Positions 27,270 to 38,042 of a DNA stretch of 64,000 nt are shown here, piece after piece. Numbering within the stretch: position 1 is the first letter of the stretch; each line of letters starts with the position of its first letter. The notes below the pieces were generated by a model, which was given only the letters and a program-made list of their open reading frames with translations, was not told where the DNA came from and made no database searches. The translations under genes and the position numbers were made by a program. This DNA is from Geomonas agri. Its GTDB lineage: Bacteria; Desulfobacterota; Desulfuromonadia; Geobacterales; Geobacteraceae. The stretch is from NCBI RefSeq assembly GCF_020179605.1, contig NZ_JAINZO010000001.1, forward strand, positions 1,116,001 to 1,180,000. The letters run 5' to 3'.

Positions 27270-27440
27270 TTAGGCCGGGGAGATTGCGGACACCGGGCAG
27301 GTGTCGACGCAAGCGCCGCAGTCGATGCAGGTATCTGCAGCGATGGTCCTCTTGCTGCCAGCCTCGCTGATAGCGTTGACCGGGCAGGAATCGTCGCAGG
27401 CGCCGCAGTTGATGCATTCGTCGCTGATGGTATGTGCCAA
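27270..27440 (-). CDS. 2[4Fe-4S] ferredoxin
   Basis: 56-residue clostridial-type ferredoxin with two C-x2-C-x2-C-x3-C-P motifs (C-I-N-C-G-A-C-D-D-S-C-P and C-I-D-C-G-A-C-V-D-T-C-P), each binding one [4Fe-4S] cluster. It is a low-potential electron carrier. A TTG start at 27440 is chosen: AAGGAGG lies about 7 nt upstream and the resulting M-A-H-T-I-S-D-E-C matches the family. A GTG at 27458 would place the ribosome site inside the gene. Confidence 0.93.
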   Translation of the reverse strand: MAHTISDECINCGACDDSCPVNAISEAGSKRTIAADTCIDCGACVDTCPVSAISPA

Positions 27441-27552
27441 AGTATTCACCTCCTTCACCTGGAGTTAAAAGTTGACGTGGAAACTAGCACAGCCCTCGCA
27501 AAAAGTCCACCATAAAGCTGTAGACAATAAGTTCCTAATCGGGAGAAAAATC

Positions 27553-27581
27553 TTGAACTGTGGCCCACTCTCCTGTATATA
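27553..27581 (+). promoter_or_regulatory. Sigma-70 promoter for ackA
   Basis: TTGAAC (27553-27558), a 17-nt spacer and TATATA (27576-27581). It predicts a transcript start near 27588 and an 80-nt leader before ackA. Confidence 0.6.
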
Positions 27582-27670
27582 TAAAAAAAGGTTTTATTTC
27601 TGTTCTTTTTGTCCGGTGCGGATCTTCCTCGTATCACTGGGCAAACTATAATAACGGGGGACGCTAATCG

Positions 27671-28936
27671 ATGGATATTCTGGCACTTAACTGCGGGAGT
27701 TCTTCTGTAAAATACCAGTTGTTTGACTGGGATAAAAAAGTGGTTGTGGCGAAGGGAATGGTGGAACGCGTGGTTATCGGCGACTCCTTCATCCTGCACG
27801 AGGTCCCGGGGCGCGAAACCTACCGGGAAGACTCCGATTGCCCGGACCACAAGACCGCGGTTGACCTGATCCTGAGAACCCTGACCTCCCCGAATCACGG
27901 TGTCCTCAAGGACATCAAGCAGATAGCTGCGGTGGGTCACCGCGTCGTGCATGGCGGTGAGAAGTTCACCAAGTCCGTGCTCATCGACGACGAAGTACTC
28001 GCGGCGGTCACCGAGGTGCAGCATCTGGCGCCCTTGCACAACCCGCCCAACATTGCCGGCATTGAGGGCGCCATGGCCGTTCTCCCCGGCGTGCCGCAGA
28101 TCGCGATTTTTGACACCGCGTTTCATCAGACCATGCCCGAGCATGCCTATCTGTACCCGCTCCCCTACGAGTGGTACGAGAAGTACGGTGTGCGTCGCTA
28201 CGGCTTCCACGGCACGTCGCACCTCTACGTCTCCAAGCGCATTGCCGCCATCCTGGGCAAGCCGGCCAACCAATGTAACGTCATCACCATGCACATCGGC
28301 AACGGCGTCAGCCACTGCGCCATCAAAAACGGCGTGTCGGTAGACACCAGCATGGGACTCACCCCTCTGGAAGGTGCCATGATGGGTACCCGCTGCGGTG
28401 ACATCGACCCGGCCATCCCCGCTTTCATGATGCAGAAGGAGAACCTCTCCGCCAAGGAGATCGACTCCATCCTGAACAAGAAGAGCGGTGTCATCGGCAT
28501 CACCGGTCGTTTCACCGACCGTCGCGACGTCATCGAGAACGCCAACGACGGCGACCGTCTCTGTTCGCTGGCGCTGGACATCGAAGCGTACCGTCTCAAG
28601 AAGTACATCGGGACCTACATGGCCGTCGTGGGGAGGCTTGACGCGGTCGTTTTCACCGCAGGCGTGGGGGAGATGGGGGCGCCGATCAGGGAGCGCGCCA
28701 TTTCCGGGCTGGAGCACTTGGGTATCATCCTCGACAAGGAGCGCAATGCCTCCGCCATGACCAGGAAGCGCGAGACGCTCATCACCACCGACGATTCGCC
28801 GGTCAAGGTGTACGTCATCCCGACCGACGAGGAACTGGTGTTCACCGAGGACGTGGCCGCCATCCTGAATGGCAGCTACACCGACCACATGAACTTCGAG
28901 TACAGCTTCTCCAGGCCCGACTTCGTCAGGAAGTAG
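27671..28936 (+). CDS. ackA: Acetate kinase
   Basis: Interconverts acetate + ATP and acetyl phosphate. 421 residues. Signatures: N-C-G-S-S-S-V-K-Y-Q-L at residues 6-16, G-H-R-V-V-H-G-G near 97, and G-L-T-P-L-E-G-A-M-M-G-T-R near 235. With Pta (convergent, downstream) it activates acetate to acetyl-CoA, the main carbon entry route in acetate-oxidising Geobacter. Own promoter at 27553; shared terminator downstream. Confidence 0.96.
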   Translation: MDILALNCGSSSVKYQLFDWDKKVVVAKGMVERVVIGDSFILHEVPGRETYREDSDCPDHKTAVDLILRTLTSPNHGVLKDIKQIAAVGHRVVHGGEKFTKSVLIDDEVLAAVTEVQHLAPLHNPPNIAGIEGAMAVLPGVPQIAIFDTAFHQTMPEHAYLYPLPYEWYEKYGVRRYGFHGTSHLYVSKRIAAILGKPANQCNVITMHIGNGVSHCAIKNGVSVDTSMGLTPLEGAMMGTRCGDIDPAIPAFMMQKENLSAKEIDSILNKKSGVIGITGRFTDRRDVIENANDGDRLCSLALDIEAYRLKKYIGTYMAVVGRLDAVVFTAGVGEMGAPIRERAISGLEHLGIILDKERNASAMTRKRETLITTDDSPVKVYVIPTDEELVFTEDVAAILNGSYTDHMNFEYSFSRPDFVRK

Positions 28937-28960
28937 GGGAGGGCGAGCACAAGATAGCAA

Positions 28961-28997
28961 AAAGGCCGGCGGGGCATCCCCGCCGGCCTTTCTTGTT
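28961..28997. terminator. Bidirectional terminator between ackA and pta
   Basis: Perfect 14-bp stem AAAGGCCGGCGGGG / CCCCGCCGGCCTTT with a 3-nt loop. T-rich on the plus strand and A-rich on the other side, so it serves both convergent genes. Confidence 0.93.
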
Positions 28998-29037
28998 TTT
29001 GAAACCGCGCCGGACCAGTCGGTCCAGCGCTGCGTTG

Positions 29038-30039
29038 CTAGCCTTGCGCCTGCACCGCGGTGATGGCGGTGACGTCGACGATGTCCTGAACGGAGCAGCC
29101 ACGGGAGAGGTCGTTAACCGGCTTGGCCAAGCCCTGGATCACCGGGCCGATGGCCTTGGCGCCTGCCAGACGCTCGACCAGCTTATAGGCGATGTTGCCG
29201 GCATCGAGGGTCGGGAAGACGAGCACGTTGGCCTTGCCGGCCACGCCGCTCCCCGGTGCCTTCTTGGCGCCGACCGCCGGGATGAGGGCAGCATCGGCCT
29301 GCAACTCGCCGTCGATGGAGAGCTCGGGATCCATCCCCTTGGCGATTTCCAGGGCCTTGAGAACTTTGTCCGCGTCCTGGTGGCTGGCACTTCCCTTGGT
29401 GGAGAAGGAGAGCATGGCGACGCGCGCGGGGACATCGAGGAAGGACTTGCAGTTGCGCGCGGTGGCGATGGCGATCTCGGCGAGGGCCTGGGCGTCCGGG
29501 TTCGGATTCACCGCGCAGTCGGCGAAGAGGATGACGCCGTTCTCGCCGAAGTTCGGAGTCTGGGTGGCCATCAGGAAGAAAGAGGAAACGGTCTTGATGC
29601 CGGGGGCGGGGCCGACAGTCTGGAAGGCGGCACGCAGCACGTCGCCGGTGGTGCCGGTGGCGCCGGCCACCTCGCCGTCGGCGTCGCCTTCACGCACCAT
29701 CATGCCGGCGAAGTAGAGGTTATCCTGCGCTGTCAGCATCTCCTGGGCCTGCTGCGGGGTGAGCCCCTTGGATTTCCTCAGTTCCACGAGTTTCGCGACG
29801 TAGCCGTCGAGCTTGGGCGAAGTGGCGGGGTCGACCAGCTCCACGCCAGCCAGGTTGATCCCCTTGGCGGCGGCAGCGGCCTGGATCGCGTCCGGCTTGC
29901 CCAAAAGCACGATTTTGGCCAAACCTTGTTCCACGATCTGCTGGGCGGCGAAGAGCATCCGCTCGTCGTAGCTCTCCGGTAAGACCACCGTCTTGAGTTT
30001 CGATTTCGCCTTCTCGTGAATCTGCTTAACCAACGGCAT
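29038..30039 (-). CDS. pta: Phosphate acetyltransferase
   Basis: Converts acetyl phosphate and CoA to acetyl-CoA. 333 residues, the short single-domain form (PTA_PTB family) with [10 protein letters not shown] near the start and the conserved late block with [10 protein letters not shown]. Two in-frame ATGs lie 6 nt apart; the second (30039) is preferred because GGAGG is 7 nt upstream of it but only 1 nt from the first. Driven by its own promoter at 30107-30079. Confidence 0.94.
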   Translation of the reverse strand: MPLVKQIHEKAKSKLKTVVLPESYDERMLFAAQQIVEQGLAKIVLLGKPDAIQAAAAAKGINLAGVELVDPATSPKLDGYVAKLVELRKSKGLTPQQAQEMLTAQDNLYFAGMMVREGDADGEVAGATGTTGDVLRAAFQTVGPAPGIKTVSSFFLMATQTPNFGENGVILFADCAVNPNPDAQALAEIAIATARNCKSFLDVPARVAMLSFSTKGSASHQDADKVLKALEIAKGMDPELSIDGELQADAALIPAVGAKKAPGSGVAGKANVLVFPTLDAGNIAYKLVERLAGAKAIGPVIQGLAKPVNDLSRGCSVQDIVDVTAITAVQAQG

Positions 30040-30078
30040 GAGCATTCCTCCGTAATTGAATTATAAAACCGTGTTAGT

Positions 30079-30107
30079 TGTATAACCCAGCAGGCGGGAT
30101 CGGTCAA
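30079..30107 (-). promoter_or_regulatory. Sigma-70 promoter for pta
   Basis: On the minus strand: TTGACC (30107-30102), a 17-nt spacer and TATACA (30084-30079). This leaves a leader of about 33 nt with GGAGG before pta. Confidence 0.7.
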
Positions 30108-30128
30108 TAAAAAAGCCGTCTTGGACAG

Positions 30129-30626
30129 TCAGCGCGGGAGCGGGGTACCGCACTCCTCGGGGTCTCCCTGCAGCTTGGCGACCGCGTGCGGAACGGCGGC
30201 CCAGACGAAGCCGATGTTCTCGGTTGCGCCCTTGGGGCTACCGGGAAGGTTGATGATCAGGGCGTTTTTGCGGATGCCGGCGACGGCGCGGGAGATGATG
30301 GCGTGCGGGGTCTTCTTGAGGCTTTCCATACGCATCACCTCGCCGAAGCCGGGGAGCAGGCGTTCCACCACGCGCTCCGTTGCTTCCGGGGTGACGTCAC
30401 GCGGCGAGACGCCGGTGCCGCCGGTGGTGAGGATGAGGTCGTAGAGGCCGCTGTCGGCCCACTCGGTGAGCTTTGCCGAGATGAGGGCGCCCTCGTCGGG
30501 GATAACGTCGGTGCAGGCAACGGTGACGCCGCGTTCCTCGAGCCAGGCCCGAAGCGCCGGGCCGCTGCCGTCGGCACGCTCCCCGGTGGAACAGCGGTCG
30601 CTGAGGGTGAGAATGGCTGCTCGCAT
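30129..30626 (-). CDS. mog: Molybdopterin adenylyltransferase MogA
   Basis: 165 residues. Activates molybdopterin by adenylylation before metal insertion. Motifs T-L-S-D-R-C-S-T-G at the N-terminus and T-T-G-G-T-G-V-S-P-R-D-V-T-P-E-A in the middle identify the MogA/MoaB fold; the R-D-V-T-P-E-A-T form points to MogA. Last gene of the moeA-moaC-mog operon, 15 nt after moaC. Confidence 0.92.
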   Translation of the reverse strand: MRAAILTLSDRCSTGERADGSGPALRAWLEERGVTVACTDVIPDEGALISAKLTEWADSGLYDLILTTGGTGVSPRDVTPEATERVVERLLPGFGEVMRMESLKKTPHAIISRAVAGIRKNALIINLPGSPKGATENIGFVWAAVPHAVAKLQGDPEECGTPLPR

Positions 30627-30641
30627 GGTGGTGTTTCTCCT

Positions 30642-31118
30642 TTAGTCCTCGCGCTTGAAGACGCCGCTCTTGCCGCCTTCCTTGTAGTGCAGCTTGACGT
30701 CCGAGATGACGATGCCCTTGTCGGTTCCCTTGCACATGTCGTACACGGTGAGGGCGGCAACGGTGGCGGAGGTCATTGCTTCCATCTCTACGCCGGTTCG
30801 CTCGAAGGCGCGCACGGTGGCCATGACGCCGATGGTTCCCTTCGCCTCGTCGACCTCGAACTCGATGGCGACGTGGTGGATGGCGAGCGGGTGGGAGAGG
30901 GGAATCAGGTCCGGGGTCTTCTTGGCTCCGGCGATACCGGCCAGGCGGGCCACGCCGAGGACATCGCCCTTGGCCATCTTGCCGGAGATGATGGCCTGCA
31001 CGGTCTCGGGTTTGAGGGTAAGGACGGCGCCCGCTACCGCGGTGCGCATGGTCGGGGTCTTCTGGCTCACGTCCACCATGATGGCGTTACCGCTGGCGTC
31101 GAAGTGGTTGAACGACAT
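30642..31118 (-). CDS. moaC: Cyclic pyranopterin monophosphate synthase MoaC
   Basis: 158 residues. With MoaA it forms cyclic pyranopterin monophosphate from GTP. Family blocks: V-D-V-S-Q-K at the start, I-P-L-S-H-P-L in the middle, and the catalytic region G-V-E-M-E-A-M-T. GGAGGTTTAAC gives the ribosome site; the ATG is one base from the moeA stop, so translation is coupled. Confidence 0.95.
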   Translation of the reverse strand: MSFNHFDASGNAIMVDVSQKTPTMRTAVAGAVLTLKPETVQAIISGKMAKGDVLGVARLAGIAGAKKTPDLIPLSHPLAIHHVAIEFEVDEAKGTIGVMATVRAFERTGVEMEAMTSATVAALTVYDMCKGTDKGIVISDVKLHYKEGGKSGVFKRED

Positions 31119-31119
31119 G

Positions 31120-32331
31120 TTAAACCTCCATTTCCAAGGTGGGATCGAGCAGGTGTAAATCTACTTCCGCGCCGGCGGCGAACTCGGTCGCCTCGGCGGG
31201 CAGGATGGCTAGGGCGTTGCAGCGCAGCATGGTTTTCAATATCCCGGTGTTCTGATCACCGGAGGTGCTGGCGACAAAGCGCCCGCCCTCGATGGCGACG
31301 TGGACGCGCAGGAAGTTCACCTTGCCCGCCTTCTTGCGTGCCCCTTCTTTTAGCACCCCCCGCACGGTGCGCCGGAACACCTTCACGTGTCCCATCATGC
31401 GCAGGATCGCGGGGCGGGCGAACTCCTCGAAGGTGATCATGGTGGAGACCGGGTTGCCGGGGAGGGAGAAGACCGGCACGTTGCCCCTCATCCCGAAGGC
31501 GGTGGGTCCACCGGGCTTGATGCCGGGCTTCCAGAACTGTTCCACTACGCCGAGCTCCGCCAGGATTTCGCGCACCAGGTCGCGATCACCGGCTGATACT
31601 CCGGCCGAGGTGATCAGGACGTCGGCTTTAAGTCCCTCGGTGAGGAGCGCCCGGTGGCTGTCCCTGTCGTCGCGGGCTATGCCGAGGATGACCGGATCGG
31701 CGCCGCAGAGCTTGATGGCGGTGGCGAGAGCGAGGGTGTTGCTGTTGACGATCTGGCTTTCTTTTGGCTCGGTGCCGATTTCGACAAGTTCGTCGCCGGT
31801 GGAGAGGATGGCGACCCGCACCTTACGGTAAACCGGAACCAGGACCGCGGAGAAGGAAGCCAGCAGGCTCACCTGGGGAGCGCCAATCAGCGTCCCTCGG
31901 GTCATGATCACTTCACCGTTGCGCACGTCCTCGCCCTGGAAACGGATGTGGTCGTGCTTTTTCACCTGCTGCAGCAGCTTCACGGTTTCCGGGGTGTTCT
32001 CGGTCTCTTCTATGGGGACGACCGCATCGGCGCCGGGCGGGATTGGGGCGCCGGTCATTATCCGTGCGGCGCATCCTGGCGTTACTACGTCGTCCGAACT
32101 GACCCCGGCGGGGATGTAGTCGGTGACCCTGAGTACGGTGCCCAGCGCGCAGTCGGCGCTCCTGACGGCGAAGCCATCCATGGCGGAGTTGTCCCAGCGC
32201 GGCATGTCTTTAGGTGCCACGTAATCCTCGGCCAGCACCCGTCCGGCCGCTTCCAGCAGCAGCACCCTTTCCACACCGGCGGGCGCCACTTTGTCGATGA
32301 CCATGCGTCTGGCTTGCTCGTAGTTCGTCAT
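31120..32331 (-). CDS. moeA: Molybdopterin molybdenumtransferase MoeA
   Basis: 403 residues. Inserts molybdate (or tungstate) into adenylylated molybdopterin. Blocks: N-S-A-M-D-G-F-A near residue 59, T-G-A-P-I-P-P-G-A-D-A-V, S-T-G-D-E-L, T-S-A-G-V-S-A-G-D and L-P-G-N-P-V-S. The ATG at 32331 follows GAGGAAAAG. A longer open frame upstream runs through a structured RNA leader (riboswitch and terminator) and is not coding. First gene of the operon. Confidence 0.94.
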   Translation of the reverse strand: MTNYEQARRMVIDKVAPAGVERVLLLEAAGRVLAEDYVAPKDMPRWDNSAMDGFAVRSADCALGTVLRVTDYIPAGVSSDDVVTPGCAARIMTGAPIPPGADAVVPIEETENTPETVKLLQQVKKHDHIRFQGEDVRNGEVIMTRGTLIGAPQVSLLASFSAVLVPVYRKVRVAILSTGDELVEIGTEPKESQIVNSNTLALATAIKLCGADPVILGIARDDRDSHRALLTEGLKADVLITSAGVSAGDRDLVREILAELGVVEQFWKPGIKPGGPTAFGMRGNVPVFSLPGNPVSTMITFEEFARPAILRMMGHVKVFRRTVRGVLKEGARKKAGKVNFLRVHVAIEGGRFVASTSGDQNTGILKTMLRCNALAILPAEATEFAAGAEVDLHLLDPTLEMEV

Positions 32332-32366
32332 CTTTTCCTCTTTCTTCCTTGGTAATGGCAATAACG

Positions 32367-32400
32367 AAAAAGGGCCCGACTCCGTGAAGGAAGAGGGCCC
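32367..32400 (-). terminator. Regulatory terminator in the moeA leader
   Basis: On the minus strand, GGGCCC (32400-32395) pairs with GGGCCC (32377-32372), with partial pairing inside, followed by TTTTT (32371-32367). It lies 36 nt before moeA and just after the putative aptamer, so it is placed to be the expression platform. Confidence 0.75.
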
Positions 32401-32402
32401 GT

Positions 32403-32530
32403 GCGCTGATGCGGCGGTGCTTCTCCTTTCCAAGAGGGAGGCGGTGCCGTTTCCGGCAGCACCCATCGGCTGCGGTGCCTTGGAGTGTTTCCCTTTAGAC
32501 GGCCGCGGCTCGGAGACGTTTCTGCATATT
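32403..32530 (-). ncRNA. Putative Moco/Tuco-type riboswitch aptamer upstream of moeA
   Basis: The minus-strand leader holds several words that I recall from the Moco RNA motif: CTCCGAGCCGCGG, GGGAAACACTCC, a perfect GCCG-GAAA-CGGC tetraloop hairpin, CCGCCTCC and TTGGAAAGGAG. It also has a GCACC/GGTGC stem. It sits directly before a terminator and the moeA-moaC-mog operon, the expected target. The family match is from memory and not tested by covariance model. Bases 32531-32732, further upstream, hold no gene I can support. Confidence 0.55.
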
Positions 32531-32732
32531 TTCCCAAGCCATAGCATATTTGCCGGGAAAACAACAATTATTTTAGGTTAAGGGTAAGCACGGCAGCTTT
32601 CCAAGGTGTAGCGTAACTAGCCGTAACAATGCAAATTCCTTCGCTCAAAACGTAGCCTTTACATGTCGTATACTTTCTTCCACTCACGGCGCACGCTCGT
32701 CTGGCTCCCTCATTAAAGTGGTTGCTTTCCGT

Positions 32733-32760
32733 TTGACAAACAAGGTATGGTTTTTATCGT
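32733..32760 (+). promoter_or_regulatory. Sigma-70 promoter for moaA
   Basis: Perfect TTGACA (32733-32738), a 16-nt spacer and TATCGT (32755-32760). Predicted leader of about 80 nt before moaA; no riboswitch seen in it. Confidence 0.55.
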
Positions 32761-32849
32761 GTACCCTAAAGCCGTGTCCGCACCGAACGCCCGGGGGATC
32801 ACCCGCCGCTTGAAGCCCGGCGTGCAACTACCAGTAATCAGGAAGAATT

Positions 32850-33830
32850 ATGTCTTTGATAGACACCTACGGCAGGCGCATCAACTACCTGCGCCTCTCG
32901 GTCACCGACCGATGCAACCTGCGCTGCAGCTACTGCATGCCTGAAGAGGGCGTGGAGAAGTTGAGCCACTGCGAGATGCTCTCCTACGAGGATCTGCTTC
33001 GGATTTCCGCCGAGGCGGTTGCCGCCGGGATTGAGAAGATCCGCGTCACCGGCGGCGAGCCCTTGGTGCGCAAGGGGATCATTGACTTCCTTGCGCGCCT
33101 GGCCGCGTTGCCGGGGCTGAAGGAATTGGTGCTGACTACCAACGGTCTGCTGCTGAAGGAGATGGCCCAGGGGCTGAGGGATGCCGGGGTGCAGCGGCTC
33201 AATGTGAGCCTGGATTCGTTGAAACCGGAAACCTTCGCCGCCATCACCCGCGGCGGTGAGCTGCAACGGGTCTTGGACGGGCTTGACCAGGCGGAGCGGG
33301 TCGGTTTTCCGCCGCACAAGATTAACGTGGTGGTCATGCGCGGGGTGAACGACGACGAGATCCTCGACTTCGCGGCGCTGACCCTGAAGCGCCCCTACGC
33401 GGTGCGCTTCATCGAGTACATGCCCACCTGCGGCGACGCCGACTGGCGCGATCTCACCGTGCCCGGCGCGGAGATCAGAGAGCGCATCGCCCGGGAGTAC
33501 ACCATCGAGGAGAGCACCAACAGTGAGCGCTCCGGCCCGTCCAAGAACTTCCGAATCCAGGGGGCACCGGGGTCGCTGGGCATCATTACCGCCATGACCG
33601 GCCACTTCTGCGACGGCTGCAACCGTCTGCGGGTGACCGCCTCAGGCGTCGCCAAGGGATGCCTGTTCTCCGGGACTGGCGTGGACCTGAAGCCGGTGCT
33701 GGCGACGGGTGATGACGAACTGTTACGCAAGGAAATCCGGCGCATCGTGGCGGCCAAACCGGGGCGACACGAGGTTACCGACGAAGGTGTAGAAAGCAAA
33801 CCATTCGCCATGTCCCGCGTAGGCGGGTAG
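32850..33830 (+). CDS. moaA: GTP 3',8-cyclase MoaA (radical SAM)
   Basis: First enzyme of molybdenum cofactor synthesis. 326 residues. Radical SAM cluster C-N-L-R-C-S-Y-C (residues 24-31), substrate segment R-V-T-G-G-E-P-L-V-R, and the C-terminal second-cluster motif C-D-G-C-N-R-L-R with a third Cys 12 residues later. It diverges from the moeA operon; the MOSC gene follows 16 nt downstream. Confidence 0.96.
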   Translation: MSLIDTYGRRINYLRLSVTDRCNLRCSYCMPEEGVEKLSHCEMLSYEDLLRISAEAVAAGIEKIRVTGGEPLVRKGIIDFLARLAALPGLKELVLTTNGLLLKEMAQGLRDAGVQRLNVSLDSLKPETFAAITRGGELQRVLDGLDQAERVGFPPHKINVVVMRGVNDDEILDFAALTLKRPYAVRFIEYMPTCGDADWRDLTVPGAEIRERIAREYTIEESTNSERSGPSKNFRIQGAPGSLGIITAMTGHFCDGCNRLRVTASGVAKGCLFSGTGVDLKPVLATGDDELLRKEIRRIVAAKPGRHEVTDEGVESKPFAMSRVGG

Positions 33831-33846
33831 ATAAGAAGGAGAAGGC

Positions 33847-34275
33847 ATGATCGGAAAGATAGTCGCCGTTAACATCAGCAAGAACAAAGGGGAGAGGAAG
33901 ACCCCGGTACCCGAGGTCACCCTGCGCGAGGAGCACGGCATCGTCGGCGACGGCCATGCCGGTGACTGGCACCGCCAGGTGAGCCTTCTGGCCCAGGAGA
34001 GCATTGCCAAGATGCAGGCACTTGGCTTGGACGTGAAGGAAGGGGACTTCGCCGAGAATATCACCACCGAAGGGGTGGACCTGGTGAGCCTCCCCATCGG
34101 CGCCAAGATCGAACTGGGTGAGACCCTACTCGAGGTGACCCAGATCGGCAAAGAATGCCATACCCGCTGCGCCATCTACTACCAGGCCGGCGACTGCGTC
34201 ATGCCCAAAGAAGGGATCTTCGCCAGAGTGCTCAAGGGCGGGGTGGTGAGGCCGGGGGATAAGGTCGTGGTGTAG
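33847..34275 (+). CDS. MOSC-domain protein
   Basis: 142 residues consisting of a single MOSC domain, a fold related to the C-terminus of Moco sulfurase and proposed to carry sulfur to metal centres. The conserved cysteine lies in I-G-K-E-C-H-T-R-C, with E-G-D-F-A-E-N-I before it. Its place next to moaA, and near mob and fdh genes, suggests a late role in cofactor maturation. AAGGAGAAGGC ribosome site. Confidence 0.88.
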   Translation: MIGKIVAVNISKNKGERKTPVPEVTLREEHGIVGDGHAGDWHRQVSLLAQESIAKMQALGLDVKEGDFAENITTEGVDLVSLPIGAKIELGETLLEVTQIGKECHTRCAIYYQAGDCVMPKEGIFARVLKGGVVRPGDKVVV

Positions 34276-34420
34276 GGTTGCGGCTGCGGTGGACGGTTTG
34301 GCAACCGCGGTGGCCTGGCGTGCACGCTTTTGGTGGACGACATGGCCGCAGTGGACCCCGTGGACCCGATGGCATTTTGCAGCTGATTAAAAACTGTTTT
34401 TTGTGGGAGGGAGAGGGTGG

Positions 34421-37773
<3,353 letters not shown>

Positions 37774-37816
37774 TTTGGGGCGTTCCTCGCTTCATTACCG
37801 CGCCGTTGCTGGAGGA

Positions 37817-37856
37817 GTCGTCTTGGACAAAATGTCACACATTTTGACAAAACGAC
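37817..37856. promoter_or_regulatory. Dyad symmetry, likely enhancer site of the sigma-54 activator
   Basis: Inner perfect arms CAAAATGT-CAC-ACATTTTG (37828-37846) within outer arms GTCGT (37817-37821) and ACGAC (37852-37856). Its centre is about 130 bp upstream of the -24 element of fdnG, the usual range for an NtrC-type enhancer, and just upstream of the regulator's own gene. Confidence 0.6.
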
Positions 37857-37950
37857 GCATTTGTTAATTAATATCAATCTTTCTAAAATTCCCGACTGGC
37901 GCTGACAACATTATCATTTCGAAGGTTTACGGTACACAACTATTTTTATA

Positions 37951-37962
37951 GTAAACGTTTAC
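37951..37962. promoter_or_regulatory. Perfect 12-bp palindrome next to the sigma-54 promoter
   Basis: GTAAACGTTTAC reads the same on both strands and ends 4 bp before the -24 box of fdnG. A third GTTTAC half-site lies at 37925-37930. It is placed like an operator for a separate regulator. Confidence 0.45.
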
Positions 37963-37966
37963 GCGC

Positions 37967-37981
37967 TGGCATGGCAATTGC
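37967..37981 (+). promoter_or_regulatory. Sigma-54 (-24/-12) promoter for fdnG
   Basis: TGGCATG-GCAA-TTGC matches the consensus TGGCACG-N4-TTGC at every fixed position except C6, with exact GG-to-GC spacing. Predicted start near 37992, about 50 nt before fdnG. Confidence 0.82.
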
Positions 37982-38042
37982 CGTATACGCGGTGCTTATC
38001 CAGCGTCGACGACGTTTATCATGGAAAAAGGAGAGATTCAAC

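Noticed and set aside
32332..32547. N-terminal extension of MoeA
   Set aside because: The extra 72 codons translate the riboswitch-like leader and the terminator stem; MoeA homologs begin at the ATG at 32331.
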